Shown one piece after another: positions 52,911 to 62,397 of a stretch of DNA of 64,000 nucleotides. A program made the position numbers and the translations under genes. Location: assembly GCF_022664395.1 (NCBI RefSeq), contig NZ_JAKRET010000005.1, positions 62,001-126,000 of the forward strand, given 5' to 3'. Source of the stretch: Sphingomonas lacusdianchii (GTDB lineage Bacteria > Pseudomonadota > Alphaproteobacteria > Sphingomonadales > Sphingomonadaceae). The notes under the pieces were generated by a model. That model saw only the letters and a list, made by a program, of their open reading frames with translations, did not search any database and was not told the origin of the DNA. The stretch's first letter is position 1. Each line of letters begins with the position of its first letter.

Positions 52911-53522
52911 ATGAACGTCGCGCTCCGCCTCGGCCTGTGTCTGGCGCTGCTGCCGTCGCCGGCACTGGCGCAGCGATCGGACGCGCTGGCCATCGAGCGC
53001 GCCGCGCTGGCAATGCGGCCGGGGGCGCATCGCTGGGGCGACGATCCCCACCTGCCCGGACCGGTCAGCATCGTCGTCAGCGTGCCGATGCAGATGCTGT
53101 TCGTCTATCGCGGCGACGTGCTGGTCGGTGCGTCGACGGTATCGACCGGCAAACCGGGCAAGACCACGCCGATCGGCGAATATACCATCCTGCAGAAGCG
53201 GCCGTTCCACCGCTCCAACCTGTACGACAACGCACCGATGCCGTTCATGCAGCGGCTGACCTGGGACGGCGTGGCGCTGCACGCCGGCAATCTGCCGGGC
53301 TTTCCCGCGTCGCATGGCTGTATCCGCATCCCGACCGCCTTTGCCCGCGCACTGTTCGCCGCGACGGCGCTGGGCGGGCAGGTGGCGGTGGTGAACGACG
53401 TCATCGCCTTTCCCGCCTACCGCTCCGCCGATCCGGTCCCGCGGCTGGAGGCGGAGGTGGCAATGCTCGCCGGTCGCGATGACCGGGTCAGCATGGGAGG
53501 CCGGCGTGCCGACCCGCGCTAG
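52911..53522 (+). CDS. L,D-transpeptidase (YkuD domain)
   Basis: A 203-aa protein with a clear Sec signal peptide (MNVALRLGLCLALLPSPALA, cleavage after ALA). YkuD domain: VSIVVSVPMQMLFVYRGDVL, STGKPGKTTPIGEYTIL, and the catalytic LHAGNLPGFPASHGCIRIP, where His and Cys of the S-H-G-C-x-R motif are intact. It is periplasmic and cross-links or modifies peptidoglycan. ATG 52911 is taken because the signal peptide begins there. The lipoprotein gene after it starts inside its last codons. Confidence 0.92.
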   Translation: MNVALRLGLCLALLPSPALAQRSDALAIERAALAMRPGAHRWGDDPHLPGPVSIVVSVPMQMLFVYRGDVLVGASTVSTGKPGKTTPIGEYTILQKRPFHRSNLYDNAPMPFMQRLTWDGVALHAGNLPGFPASHGCIRIPTAFARALFAATALGGQVAVVNDVIAFPAYRSADPVPRLEAEVAMLAGRDDRVSMGGRRADPR

Positions 53523-54264
53523 CATCGCTATCTCCGTCATGGTCCTTTGGCTGGCCGGCTGCAACGACCGCCGCGACCCCGCGCCTGCCCCGACGCCGCA
53601 ACCGACCGCGACGCGGCAGCCGACCGCGACCTCGAAGCCGATTACCTCGACCGTACCCGACCAGATCACGGTGACGACCAACGAACCCTTTTACTCGGCG
53701 AAGGTAGCCGCAGACGCCGTGCTTCTGACCGGGGTCGACCTGCCCGAGCGTCGCCTGAAGATCGTCGATCGTACCATTGCTGCCGATCGCCGTAGCTGGA
53801 CCGCGCGCGACGATCGCGGGACCTTGATCGTCAGCGTCATCCGCAGCCCTTGCAAGGACGACATGTCGGGCGCCCCGCGCGACTTTACCGGCACGCTGAC
53901 CTTCGGCGACCGGACCGTGCGCGGCTGTGCCTTCACCGGCACGCCGGCACCGCCACTCGGCGAGACGGCAGCGACCATCCCCGCGACCTTCCTCGGCGAA
54001 TGGAATATCGATGCCGCCGCCTGCGCCAGTCCGGCGACCTCCATCGACGGGGTGCGGGTCACGCCGTCCGAAATCCTGTTCCATGAAAGCGCCGGCCGGG
54101 TGACGAACGTCGAACCGCTTGCGACCGACCGCGTCCGGATCACCGCCGATTATGACGGCGAGGGCGAACGCTGGACCGCGACGCAGACGCTGCGCGTAAC
54201 CGGCGACCGGCTGACCATCGCTACCGGCGGCCGGCCGATCAGCCGCGTGCGCTGTCCGGATTAG
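53506..54264 (+). CDS. Hypothetical lipoprotein
   Basis: Unrecognised 252-aa protein starting GTG 53506, overlapping the transpeptidase end. A short signal peptide ends in a lipobox (VMVLWLAGC), followed by a Pro/Thr-rich spacer (PAPAPTPQPTATRQPTAT). Two related halves appear: residues ~60-130 with SVIRSPCKDDMSG and TVRGCAFTGTP, and ~140-250 with FLGEWNIDAAACASPATS. Probably an outer-membrane or periplasmic lipoprotein of unknown role. It overlaps the convergent hybrid kinase gene by 26 bases. An in-frame ATG at 53479 is the alternative start. Confidence 0.75.
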   Translation: MPTRASIAISVMVLWLAGCNDRRDPAPAPTPQPTATRQPTATSKPITSTVPDQITVTTNEPFYSAKVAADAVLLTGVDLPERRLKIVDRTIAADRRSWTARDDRGTLIVSVIRSPCKDDMSGAPRDFTGTLTFGDRTVRGCAFTGTPAPPLGETAATIPATFLGEWNIDAAACASPATSIDGVRVTPSEILFHESAGRVTNVEPLATDRVRITADYDGEGERWTATQTLRVTGDRLTIATGGRPISRVRCPD

Positions 54265-56038
54265 CCAGCGCCGCCGCGATCGCCGCGTGCAACTGGTCGC
54301 CGGTGAACGGCTTGGTCAGTACCGGCAATCCGACCGGCGTGTCGCCGATCTCGGCGAACCCGGTGATCAGCAGCACCGGCACGTCGGGACAGCAGCACCG
54401 TACCCGGTTGGCGACGTCGATCCCCGACAGATCGGGCATGGCGAAGTCGGTCAGCACGAGGTCGAACCGCGCGCCCGCCTCCAGCGCCTCGACCGCCGCG
54501 CGGGCCGATCCCTGTACGGTGACGCTGTGCCCGACCGCCTCCAGCTGCGCGGCGACCACGGCGCGGACTTCGGCATCGTCCTCGACCAGCAACAGCCGGC
54601 GCGGCGTCACGGCATGCGGATCGGGCAGCGTGGTCGTCGCGCTGTCGGCTTCGGCGCGGGGCAGCCACAAATGGATCGTCGTACCCTGACCGACGACGCT
54701 GTCGATCGTCACCTCGCCGCCTGCCGCGCGGGCCATCGCCCGCACCATCGGCAGGCCCAGTCCGGTCCCGGCCCCTTGCGCCTTGGTGGTGAAGAACGGC
54801 TCGAACACGCGTTCGCGCACCGCATCGTCGATGCCGCTGCCGGTATCGGTGACGGAGATGCGGACGAACGGTCCGCGCAATTCGGGCAGTTGCGCGGCGG
54901 CATCGACGATATTCTCGGTCGCGATGCCGACGGTCCCGCCGCCGTCCATCGCGTCCCGCGCATTGATCGCGAGGTTCAGCAGCGCCAGTTCGAACTGTCC
55001 CGGATCGGTGCGCACCGACCAGGGATCCTCGGCAAAACGATAGGCGACGCGGATGCGCCCGGCGGTGGTCCGCAGGATCAGCTCCTCGATCGCGCGGATT
55101 GCGGCGTCGGGGCGGAAGATTTCGGCGGCAAGGTCGCGCTGGCGGCTGAAGCTGAGCAGGCGGCGGGTGATCGCGCTGCCACGCCCGGCGGCTTCCCCCG
55201 CCGATGCCAGATAGCGCTTCAGCCGGTCGCGATCGTCGATGCGCCGTTCGGCCAGCTCCAGATTGCCGATGATCGCCGCCAGCAGGTTGTTGAAGTCATG
55301 GGCGATACCACCCGACAACGTGCCCAGCGCCTCCAGCTTTTCCGATTGGTGGTGGCGCCGCTGCGCCAGTCGGCGATCGGTGTCGTCCCGCTCGATCCGC
55401 AGCAGGTAGCGGTCGCTTCCCGCCTGGAAGGGGATGCGCCGGACATGCGTCCACCGGTCGCCGCCGGGTACCGCCTGATGCCGGTCCTCGTCGTCGACCC
55501 GGTCCTGCGCCAGCGCCGCCAGATCGCGCGCGTCGACGCTCGCATCGTTCGCGCCGCGCACGATCCGCCCCTCCGCATCGAGGATCGCGACCGCGTCTCC
55601 CGAACTGTCGGCAAGGCCGCGAAAGGCGGCGCGCTCGAACGCCAGCGCCCGGCGCAGCGCGTGGCGTTCGGCGGCGGCGGCGATCATCGCCGTCAGCGCC
55701 TCGGCATCCCACGGCTTGTTGGCATAGCCGCTGATCGCACCCTCGTTCAGCGCCGCGACCACCGCCGACAGATCGGCATAGCCGGTCAGCAGGATCGCCT
55801 CCGCATCGGTCGCGGTACGCGCGCGCGCCAGGAACTGGCTGCCGGTCAGCTCGGGCATCCGCTGGTCGGACACGATCACGGCGATGTCGGGATGGACCGC
55901 GATCAGGCCCAGCGCCTCGACCGGCGAGGTGGTGGACAGGATGCGATACCGATCCTCCAGCAGGTCGGTCAGCGCGACGAGGATCTCGCGCTCGTCATCG
56001 ACCAGCAGCAGCAAAGGTTGGGTACCGGCGGTTTCCAT
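54239..56038 (-). CDS. Hybrid histidine kinase (receiver-PAS-kinase-receiver)
   Basis: A 599-aa protein. Receiver 1: LLLVDDEREILVALTDLLE with phospho-Asp in VIVSDQRMPELTG. A PAS-like segment spans ~135-230. The kinase has H-box [21 protein letters not shown]-box NLAINARDAMDGG, TDTGSGI, and GTGLGLPMVRAM. Receiver 2: LLLVEDDAEVRAVVAAQLE, Asp in LVLTDFAMPDLSG, with Lys in VLTKPFTG. No DNA-binding output. Its ATG overlaps the preceding stop (TAATG). Last gene of the chemosensory operon, so it may pass phosphate from the array to an unlinked target. Confidence 0.92.
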   Translation of the reverse strand: METAGTQPLLLLVDDEREILVALTDLLEDRYRILSTTSPVEALGLIAVHPDIAVIVSDQRMPELTGSQFLARARTATDAEAILLTGYADLSAVVAALNEGAISGYANKPWDAEALTAMIAAAAERHALRRALAFERAAFRGLADSSGDAVAILDAEGRIVRGANDASVDARDLAALAQDRVDDEDRHQAVPGGDRWTHVRRIPFQAGSDRYLLRIERDDTDRRLAQRRHHQSEKLEALGTLSGGIAHDFNNLLAAIIGNLELAERRIDDRDRLKRYLASAGEAAGRGSAITRRLLSFSRQRDLAAEIFRPDAAIRAIEELILRTTAGRIRVAYRFAEDPWSVRTDPGQFELALLNLAINARDAMDGGGTVGIATENIVDAAAQLPELRGPFVRISVTDTGSGIDDAVRERVFEPFFTTKAQGAGTGLGLPMVRAMARAAGGEVTIDSVVGQGTTIHLWLPRAEADSATTTLPDPHAVTPRRLLLVEDDAEVRAVVAAQLEAVGHSVTVQGSARAAVEALEAGARFDLVLTDFAMPDLSGIDVANRVRCCCPDVPVLLITGFAEIGDTPVGLPVLTKPFTGDQLHAAIAAALANPDSARG

Positions 56039-57684
56039 TATGACTGTTCCGGTATCCTGATCGCGAACGACGCGCCACCCCGTGTCGCACGTCCGATCTC
56101 GATCGTGCCGCCATGCGACCGCACCACGCCGTACGCGATGGCGAGGCCCAGCCCGGTACCGGCGCCGACATCCTTGGTCGTAAAGAACGGTTCGAACACC
56201 CGCTCGCGCTTGTCCTCGGGAATGCCGGGGCCGTTATCGTCGATCCGGATCAGATACTGGCCGTCCGCCGATCCGGTCGCGATCGCGATTTCCCCCGCCA
56301 CCGGATCGACCGCGTCGGCGGCGTTGGCGACGATGTTCATCACCACCTGATTGACCAGCGCCCCCGAACATTCGAGCATCCGTGCCGGGCCATAATCGCG
56401 CACCACCCGCACCGTCCCCAGCCGGGGCGCCAGCAGCGTCAGCACCGCATCGATCGCATCGGGAATGTCGATCTGCGACACCTCTCCGTCATCGAGCCGC
56501 GAGAAGCGCCGGAGCTTCACCACCAGTTCCTGAATGCGGGTCAGTCCCGACCGGATCGAGCCCAGCCGGTCCGCCGCCTTGGTCAGCAGCGTCGCCCGCG
56601 TCGCATCGTCGGCCTCGCGCGCCCCCGCCACCGCGCGTTCGACGGTCGCCTGATGCGCGAGGATGAAGGCGAGCGGATTGTTGATCTCGTGCGCGATGCC
56701 CGCGACCAGTTCGCCCAGCGACGCCATCTTGGCCGACTGCACCAGCTGCGCCTGTGTCTCGCGCAGCAGGGCGTTGGCCCCGGCCAGTTCGGCATTGGCC
56801 TGCGCCAGCCGGTCCGCCGAATCGGCCTCCGCACGCGCCTGTGCCAGCGCGATCGCTTGTGCCCGCTCGCGGGCGATGCCGGCGGCCTCCTCGTCGCGTG
56901 CCAGCTTGCGCCGGACGATCGCGCGGATGCGGACCAGCAGCATGTCGCCGTCGCTGCGCCTTGACACGACATCGTCGACGCCGGCGGCCAGCCCGGCCAG
57001 CATCGTCGCCGGTTCGGCATCGTCGGTCAGCGCGACCAGCGCCATCCCGCTCGCCCGCGCCACCCGGCATCCGTCGAGCCGGGCCGACAACGCGAAATCC
57101 CGCTCGCGCTCGATGACGAGGATGCCGTCGATATCGTCCGCCTCGATCGCCGCCAGCGCCACCACCGGATCGGCGCAGCAATCGACCCGATACCCCTCTG
57201 CCGACAGCCGCCCGACCAGCGGATCGCGGTTCGCGTCATCGGTATCGAGCAGCATCAGCCGCGCCTGCCGCAGCGCCGGCGCCGGCCCGTCCTCGATCGG
57301 CCGTCCGCGCGTCTGGCGAAGCAGCGCGCGGATCCGCGACACGATCAACTCGCCGCCGCCGCGCTTGGGCACATAGGCGTTGGCGCCGCTGTCGAGGCCC
57401 TGCCGCTCGACCTCCGACGCATCGTCGCCGGTCAGCATCAGCACCGGCAGCGTGCGCGTCGCGCCCGTCTGCCGCACGATCCGCACCAGTTCGTCGCCGT
57501 TCATCCCCGGCAGCCGGTAATCGACGACCAGCAGGTCGGGCCGCGCATCGTTCAGCGTCGCCAGCGCGGTCTCGGCATCGCGGGTCCGCGCGACCCGCAG
57601 CCCGGCCCGCTCGAACATTCGGCGCAGTTGCAGCGCCTGCGTCTCCGAATCCTCGACCAGCAGGATCGACGCACCCTCCATCAT
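56038..57684 (-). CDS. Hybrid histidine kinase with two N-terminal receivers, second degenerate
   Basis: A 548-aa protein. Receiver 1 is intact (ILLVEDSETQALQLRRMFE; LLVVDYRLPGMNGDEL; VPKRGGG with Lys). Receiver 2 (residues ~140-260) is degenerate: its N-terminus reads MLLDTDDANRD and the phospho-acceptor strand reads GILVIERERDF, so Glu replaces the acceptor Asp, a change that often mimics the phosphorylated state. A coiled coil (ARERAQAIALAQARAEADSA) leads to the kinase: H-box VAGIAHEINNPLAFILAHQA, N-box NIVANAADAV, DDNGPGI and GTGLGLAIAYGV. The start overlaps the cheB stop. Confidence 0.9.
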   Translation of the reverse strand: MMEGASILLVEDSETQALQLRRMFERAGLRVARTRDAETALATLNDARPDLLVVDYRLPGMNGDELVRIVRQTGATRTLPVLMLTGDDASEVERQGLDSGANAYVPKRGGGELIVSRIRALLRQTRGRPIEDGPAPALRQARLMLLDTDDANRDPLVGRLSAEGYRVDCCADPVVALAAIEADDIDGILVIERERDFALSARLDGCRVARASGMALVALTDDAEPATMLAGLAAGVDDVVSRRSDGDMLLVRIRAIVRRKLARDEEAAGIARERAQAIALAQARAEADSADRLAQANAELAGANALLRETQAQLVQSAKMASLGELVAGIAHEINNPLAFILAHQATVERAVAGAREADDATRATLLTKAADRLGSIRSGLTRIQELVVKLRRFSRLDDGEVSQIDIPDAIDAVLTLLAPRLGTVRVVRDYGPARMLECSGALVNQVVMNIVANAADAVDPVAGEIAIATGSADGQYLIRIDDNGPGIPEDKRERVFEPFFTTKDVGAGTGLGLAIAYGVVRSHGGTIEIGRATRGGASFAIRIPEQS

Positions 57685-58721
57685 CGTGCCCGTTCCAGCA
57701 CGCGGCGGATATGCGGTGCGATCAGGTCGAGCGGCAGCGACAATGCCCCCATCCGGTGCGCGGCGGCGGGCATGCCATAGACGACCGAACTGGTCGCATC
57801 CTCGGCCACCGCCTGTCCGCCCGCCGCCAGCAGCGCCTGTACGCCCACCGCGCCATCCTCGCCCATGCCGGTCAGCACCACCGCCATCGCCGCCCCGTCC
57901 AGCGCGCTGGCGCCGCTCTCGATCAGCCGGGTCGCCGACGGACGCTGGCCGTTGACCGGCGCGTCGCGCCCGACCAGCATCGTGCCGCTGCGGCTGACAG
58001 TCAGGTGTGCGTCGCCCGGCGCGACATGGATGCTCCCCGCGCGCGGCGCTTCGCCATGCCCGGCAATCTCGACCCGCTGCGGCACGACGCTGTCGAGCCA
58101 GCTGGCAAAGCCGGTCATGAAACTTGCCCCCATATGCTGGACCAGCAATACCGGGACCGGCAGCTCGGCGGGCAGCGCCGCGAACAGCCGGGCAAGGGCA
58201 GGGGGGCCGCCCGTCGATGCCGCCACCAGCAACATCTGCGGCGCGCGCTGTCGCGACACCGGTACCGGCAGCACCGGCGCGGTCCGCATCCGCCGCCGGA
58301 CGACCGCCACCTCGCTCATGATCGCCAGTTGCGTGCGGATTTCCTGGGCTACCCGCGAATAGGCGGCATCGCCCAGCCCGACGGGCTTTTCGACGACCGA
58401 CAGCGCCCCCGCGCGCAATGCGTCCATGCTGTTGCCCATCGCGCCGCCGTCCATGCTGGCGGAAATGACGACGATCGGCGTCGGCTGGTCGGCCATGATC
58501 CGCCGCGTCGCCTCCAGCCCGTCGATGCCGGGCAGGCGGATATCCATCGAAATGACGTCGGGCTGCACCGCCGGCATCGCCGCGATCGCTTCCTCGGCGT
58601 TGGCGAAGGCACCGGCAACGGTCAGCCGCGGATCGTCGTTGATGATGTGGGTCAGCAAGGTGCGGACGACGATCGAATCCTCGACGATCATCACGCGGGC
58701 CGGATGGGTACGATCACGCAT
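57681..58721 (-). CDS. CheB-type methylesterase of the second chemosensory system
   Basis: A 346-aa receiver-methylesterase, equivalent to WspF in Wsp-like systems. Receiver: VMIVEDSIVVRTLLTHII, Asp in VISMDIRLPGIDGLEATR. Catalytic triad: Ser in VAASTGGPPALARL, His in LVQHMGASFMTGF, Asp in GMGEDGAVGVQALLAAGG. It lies 7 bases after the CheA stop. It should set the methylation level of the receptor encoded two genes upstream. Confidence 0.93.
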   Translation of the reverse strand: MRDRTHPARVMIVEDSIVVRTLLTHIINDDPRLTVAGAFANAEEAIAAMPAVQPDVISMDIRLPGIDGLEATRRIMADQPTPIVVISASMDGGAMGNSMDALRAGALSVVEKPVGLGDAAYSRVAQEIRTQLAIMSEVAVVRRRMRTAPVLPVPVSRQRAPQMLLVAASTGGPPALARLFAALPAELPVPVLLVQHMGASFMTGFASWLDSVVPQRVEIAGHGEAPRAGSIHVAPGDAHLTVSRSGTMLVGRDAPVNGQRPSATRLIESGASALDGAAMAVVLTGMGEDGAVGVQALLAAGGQAVAEDATSSVVYGMPAAAHRMGALSLPLDLIAPHIRRVLERAR

Positions 58722-58728
58722 CGGCGGG

Positions 58729-60732
58729 TCAGATCAATTGCTGGACGACGGCGATCAACTTGCCCTGATCGAAGTCCTGCTTGGTGACATAGGCATCCGC
58801 ACCGAGGCTGAGGCCGCGTTCGATGTCGTCGGGGCTGTTGCGCGAGGTCATCATGACGACGGGTAAAGTTTTCAGTGCCGGATCGTTCCGTATCGCGGCA
58901 AGCAATCCGAACCCGTCCATGCGCGGCATTTCGACATCGGCGACGACCAGGTCGATCGCGTCGAGACCGGATCGCAACCGCTCGAGTCCCGCCAGCCCGT
59001 CGACCTCGATCAGCACCCGGTAGCCCTGCGCTTCGAGGATGCTGCGCTCCAGCGTGCGGGTCGTGATCGAATCGTCGACGACCAGAATTGTGTGGCTGCT
59101 CGTGTCCGGCGCGGCGGCGACCGCGATCGGCGGCCGGACGATGCCGGGCCGGTCGCGCACCAGTTGCGCCGGGTCGAGCACCAGCACGATTTCCCCGTTC
59201 AGCAGCACCGTGCCCAGCACCAGCGGTACATCGGCGGCGATTGCCGCGACGTCGCCGACCAGCAATGCCCGCACGTCGCTCAGGGCATCGACGACCAGCA
59301 TCCGCCGGACGCCGTCGGCCGTGACCAGCACCGCCGGCAGGCTGCCGTTCGCCGCGCCCTGCGCCACGCCCAGAACGTCGCACAACCGACCGACCGGCAC
59401 GGCCTCGCCATCGACGGTCACCATGGTGTCGCCGCCGCTCGGCGTCAGATCGGTCGGATCGATCCGCCGCACCTGCCTGACCGCATCGGACGGCAGCGCG
59501 ACGCGCATGTCGCCGACCTCGACCAGCAACAAGGTCCGCCGAGTGAGCGCGACGGGCACCGCGATCGACACGACCGTTCCGCCAAGCGCACTACGCGCGA
59601 TCGTCGCCGTTCCGTGCAGCCGCCGGGCGACCTCGGCGACGACCGACAGGCCGATGCCACGCCCGGCGACTTCGTCCAGACGGTCGGCGGTCGAAAATCC
59701 CTGTTCGAACAGCAGCGCATGCAGCTGGGCTCCGCGCGGTGCGGGCGCGTCGGCGGCGATCAGCCCGGCAGCGCGCGCCCGCGCGACGATCGCGGCATCG
59801 TCCAGCCCGGCGCCGTCGTCGCGCACGGCGATCGTCATCCGCCCGCGATCGATGCGCGCGTCGACGGCGATGGTACCGGCATCCTCCTTGCCCGCGCGCC
59901 GCCGCACCGCCGGCGTCTCGATCCCATGGCGAACGGCGTTGCGCAGCAGGTGCAGCAGCGGATCGCGCAACGCGTTCAGCACCCGGCGATCGGCTTCGCC
60001 ATCGCTGTCGGCCACCTGCAATCGCGCGATCTTGCCCTCGGCGGCGGCAAGGTCGCGGACCGCGCGCTCATGCCCGTCGAACAGCGTCGCGACCGGTTGC
60101 AGCAACAGCCGCTCGCCATCGCGCTCCAGCTCGGCGCTCGACCGGTCGAGCGCGTCGCGCAGCCGGCCGTGCAGCCGACGGATGCGGTCGAGTTCGCCGG
60201 TCGCCTGCCGCAGCCGTCGCGCCGCCTCGCCATCGCCGCCCATGGCCAGCAACGGGTGCAGCGCCGCCAGATCCTCGGCGAGGGCGTCGAGTCGCTCGGC
60301 GACCTGTCCCTGTTCGGCGACCTGCGTCGCCATGACGTGCAGCGACCGGCCGAGCCGTTCGACGCGGTGCCCGGCGATCGCGACGCGGCGTTCGGGCTCA
60401 TGGTCGCGCGTCGTCTCGACCGACGGCGGCGCGGCGCCATCCTCGATCGCATCGGCCAGCGTCCGCAATTCGGCGATCGCGGCGGCATCCAGCGCGCGGT
60501 CGCCGCGCTCGACCGCCAGCAACAGCGCCTCGGCCTCATGCGCCGCCGCCTCGGTCGCGGCCAGTTCGACGGCGCGCGCCGCCCCTTTCAGGCTATGCGC
60601 CCGCCGGCTGAACTCGCGCAGGTCGACCGGCCGCCCGGCATCGGCATCGGCCAGCGCCGCGCGGATGCCGGCCATATGCTCGGCCAGCTCCGACGCGAAC
60701 GCCGCCATCAATTCGGCCTGCAATTCGTCCAT
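58729..60732 (-). CDS. CheA-receiver hybrid kinase of the second chemosensory system (WspE-like)
   Basis: A 667-aa protein. Hpt: His46 in EFSRRAHSLKGAARAVELAA. Dimerisation helices are ~130-210. The ATPase has N-box HLLRNAVRHGIE, VRDDGAGLDD, and AGRGIGLSVV. CheW-like domain: LLLVEVGDMRVALPSDAVRQ to IVLVLDPAQLV. C-terminal receiver: ILVVDDSITTRTLERSILE, phospho-Asp in LVVADVEMPRMDGFGL, with Lys in YVTKQDFD. A CheA with its own receiver is typical of ACF/Wsp/Frz-type arrays, not flagellar ones. No P2 domain. It starts 3 bases after the receptor stop. Confidence 0.93.
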   Translation of the reverse strand: MDELQAELMAAFASELAEHMAGIRAALADADAGRPVDLREFSRRAHSLKGAARAVELAATEAAAHEAEALLLAVERGDRALDAAAIAELRTLADAIEDGAAPPSVETTRDHEPERRVAIAGHRVERLGRSLHVMATQVAEQGQVAERLDALAEDLAALHPLLAMGGDGEAARRLRQATGELDRIRRLHGRLRDALDRSSAELERDGERLLLQPVATLFDGHERAVRDLAAAEGKIARLQVADSDGEADRRVLNALRDPLLHLLRNAVRHGIETPAVRRRAGKEDAGTIAVDARIDRGRMTIAVRDDGAGLDDAAIVARARAAGLIAADAPAPRGAQLHALLFEQGFSTADRLDEVAGRGIGLSVVAEVARRLHGTATIARSALGGTVVSIAVPVALTRRTLLLVEVGDMRVALPSDAVRQVRRIDPTDLTPSGGDTMVTVDGEAVPVGRLCDVLGVAQGAANGSLPAVLVTADGVRRMLVVDALSDVRALLVGDVAAIAADVPLVLGTVLLNGEIVLVLDPAQLVRDRPGIVRPPIAVAAAPDTSSHTILVVDDSITTRTLERSILEAQGYRVLIEVDGLAGLERLRSGLDAIDLVVADVEMPRMDGFGLLAAIRNDPALKTLPVVMMTSRNSPDDIERGLSLGADAYVTKQDFDQGKLIAVVQQLI

Positions 60733-60735
60733 GGC

Positions 60736-62394
60736 CTACAGCCGGTAGCGTTCGGTCAGCCCGACCAGTGTACGCGACAATTCGCCCAGATCGCCCGCCG
60801 CCTGGTCGAGCTGCCGGGTCGACGACGCGGTCTGCTGCGATGCCTCGCGGATATTCTGCAACGCGATCGTCACCTGTTCGATGCCGATCTGCTGCTGGTT
60901 GGTCGATGCCACGATCTGCTGGAACGTCTGGACATTTTCCTGCACCCGCGTCGCCAGTTCCTCGATCGCGGCATGGCCGGCATCGGTCCGCTCCTTGCCC
61001 GATGCGACGCGCTTGACCGCTTCCTCAGTCAGCATCACCGACGAATTGATACCGCGCTGGATATCGCCGAGGATCGACCGCACGTTGCGCGTCGCGCCCT
61101 TTGCCTGATCGGCCAGCAGCTTCATCTCGGCCGCGACGATCGCGAAGCTGCGCCCCTGTTCGCCCGCCGCCGCCGCCTCGATCGACGCGTTCAGCGCCAG
61201 CAGGTGCGACCGTTCGGACACGTCGTTGACCGTGGCGATGATGTCGCCGATCGCCTGCGTCTTTTCCGACAGCGCGACGATGTTGGTCGCGACCGCCTCG
61301 GCCTGTTCGCGGATCGCGTCCATCGCCCGCGCGGTGTCGCCGACCGCGTTCAGCCCGGCATCGCTGACCTGTGCGGTTGCCTGTGCCTGCGCGATGACCT
61401 CCTGCGCGCGGCGGCTGATCTGCGCCCCGCTATGGGTGATTTCGTCGACGGTCGCCGCCGTTTCCTGCACCGCGGCCAGCTGTTCCTCGACCGATGCCGC
61501 CTGCTCCTGCGTCGATGCGCGGATTTCGTTGGTCGCGGCGTTCAGGTTGGTGGTCGCGGCGCGGTTCTGCGCGGCGATGGTGCGCAGTCCCGCGACCATC
61601 TCGTTCAACGTCCGCCCCAACTGGCCCAGCTCGTCCTTGCCGGTCGCATCGGTCGTGGTCGACAGGTCGCCGCCGCCGATCCGGCCGACGAACTCCATGA
61701 ACTCGTCGAGCGGGCGGACGATCGACCGGCGGATGGTGATTGCGACGGCAACGCTGACCAGTATCGCGACGATCAGCCCGATGATGATCGATATGCGGCT
61801 GGCGGTGTAGACGTCGCGGGTCGCATCGCGGCCCTTCTCGATCGCGGCGTTCAGCGTCTCGCGCGCCTGCCCGACGCGGGCCACGGTCGCGGCATGGTCG
61901 CGGACGATCTCGTCCTCCGCCGCCAATACGCCCGCCCGGTCGCCCGCTTGGATCGCGGCCAGCTGCGTCTCGACATCGTTGCGGGTGCGGGTCAGCGCCC
62001 GGCCGGCATCGCCCAGCTGGCGGCCCATGCGTGCCCATTGTTCGGACCGCAGGCCGGTGACGGCATTCGCGCGATAGGTTTCGGCGGCGCGCTCCTGTTC
62101 GGCGATGCCGCGCGCGGCGTCGTCGACCGCCGCCCGCCAGCCGGCGGTGGCTTCGCGCGTGCCGGCGCTGTCGCCGGTCAGGAACCCGCGAACCAGTGCC
62201 GCGCGCTGTTCGACCTTGCGCGACAAAGCATGATCGATGCGGTTCAGCGCCTCCATCGACGACAGGTCGCGTTCGACGATCAGGTCGACGGTCGACCGGA
62301 CCTCGCCGATCTGGATCAGCGCATAGAGGCCGAGGGCGAGCAGGATCGCGGTGAGAGCCGCGAAGCCGGCGGCGATCCGGGTGGAAACGGACAA
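60736..62394 (-). CDS. Methyl-accepting chemotaxis protein
   Basis: A 552-aa receptor: TM1 at the N-terminus (IAAGFAALTAILLALGLYAL), a helical periplasmic sensor domain of about 170 residues (four-helix-bundle type), TM2 (ISIIIGLIVAILVSVAVAIT), a HAMP (RRSIVRPLDEFMEFVGRIGG), and the signalling hairpin tip SERSHLLALNASIEAAAAGE, then FAIVAAEMKLLADQ. The C-terminus ends TERYRL without a CheR/CheB-binding pentapeptide. The ligand is unknown. TTG 62394 with GGATAAGG upstream. The only receptor gene in the window. Confidence 0.93.
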   Translation of the reverse strand: MSVSTRIAAGFAALTAILLALGLYALIQIGEVRSTVDLIVERDLSSMEALNRIDHALSRKVEQRAALVRGFLTGDSAGTREATAGWRAAVDDAARGIAEQERAAETYRANAVTGLRSEQWARMGRQLGDAGRALTRTRNDVETQLAAIQAGDRAGVLAAEDEIVRDHAATVARVGQARETLNAAIEKGRDATRDVYTASRISIIIGLIVAILVSVAVAITIRRSIVRPLDEFMEFVGRIGGGDLSTTTDATGKDELGQLGRTLNEMVAGLRTIAAQNRAATTNLNAATNEIRASTQEQAASVEEQLAAVQETAATVDEITHSGAQISRRAQEVIAQAQATAQVSDAGLNAVGDTARAMDAIREQAEAVATNIVALSEKTQAIGDIIATVNDVSERSHLLALNASIEAAAAGEQGRSFAIVAAEMKLLADQAKGATRNVRSILGDIQRGINSSVMLTEEAVKRVASGKERTDAGHAAIEELATRVQENVQTFQQIVASTNQQQIGIEQVTIALQNIREASQQTASSTRQLDQAAGDLGELSRTLVGLTERYRL

Positions 62395-62397
62395 ACC

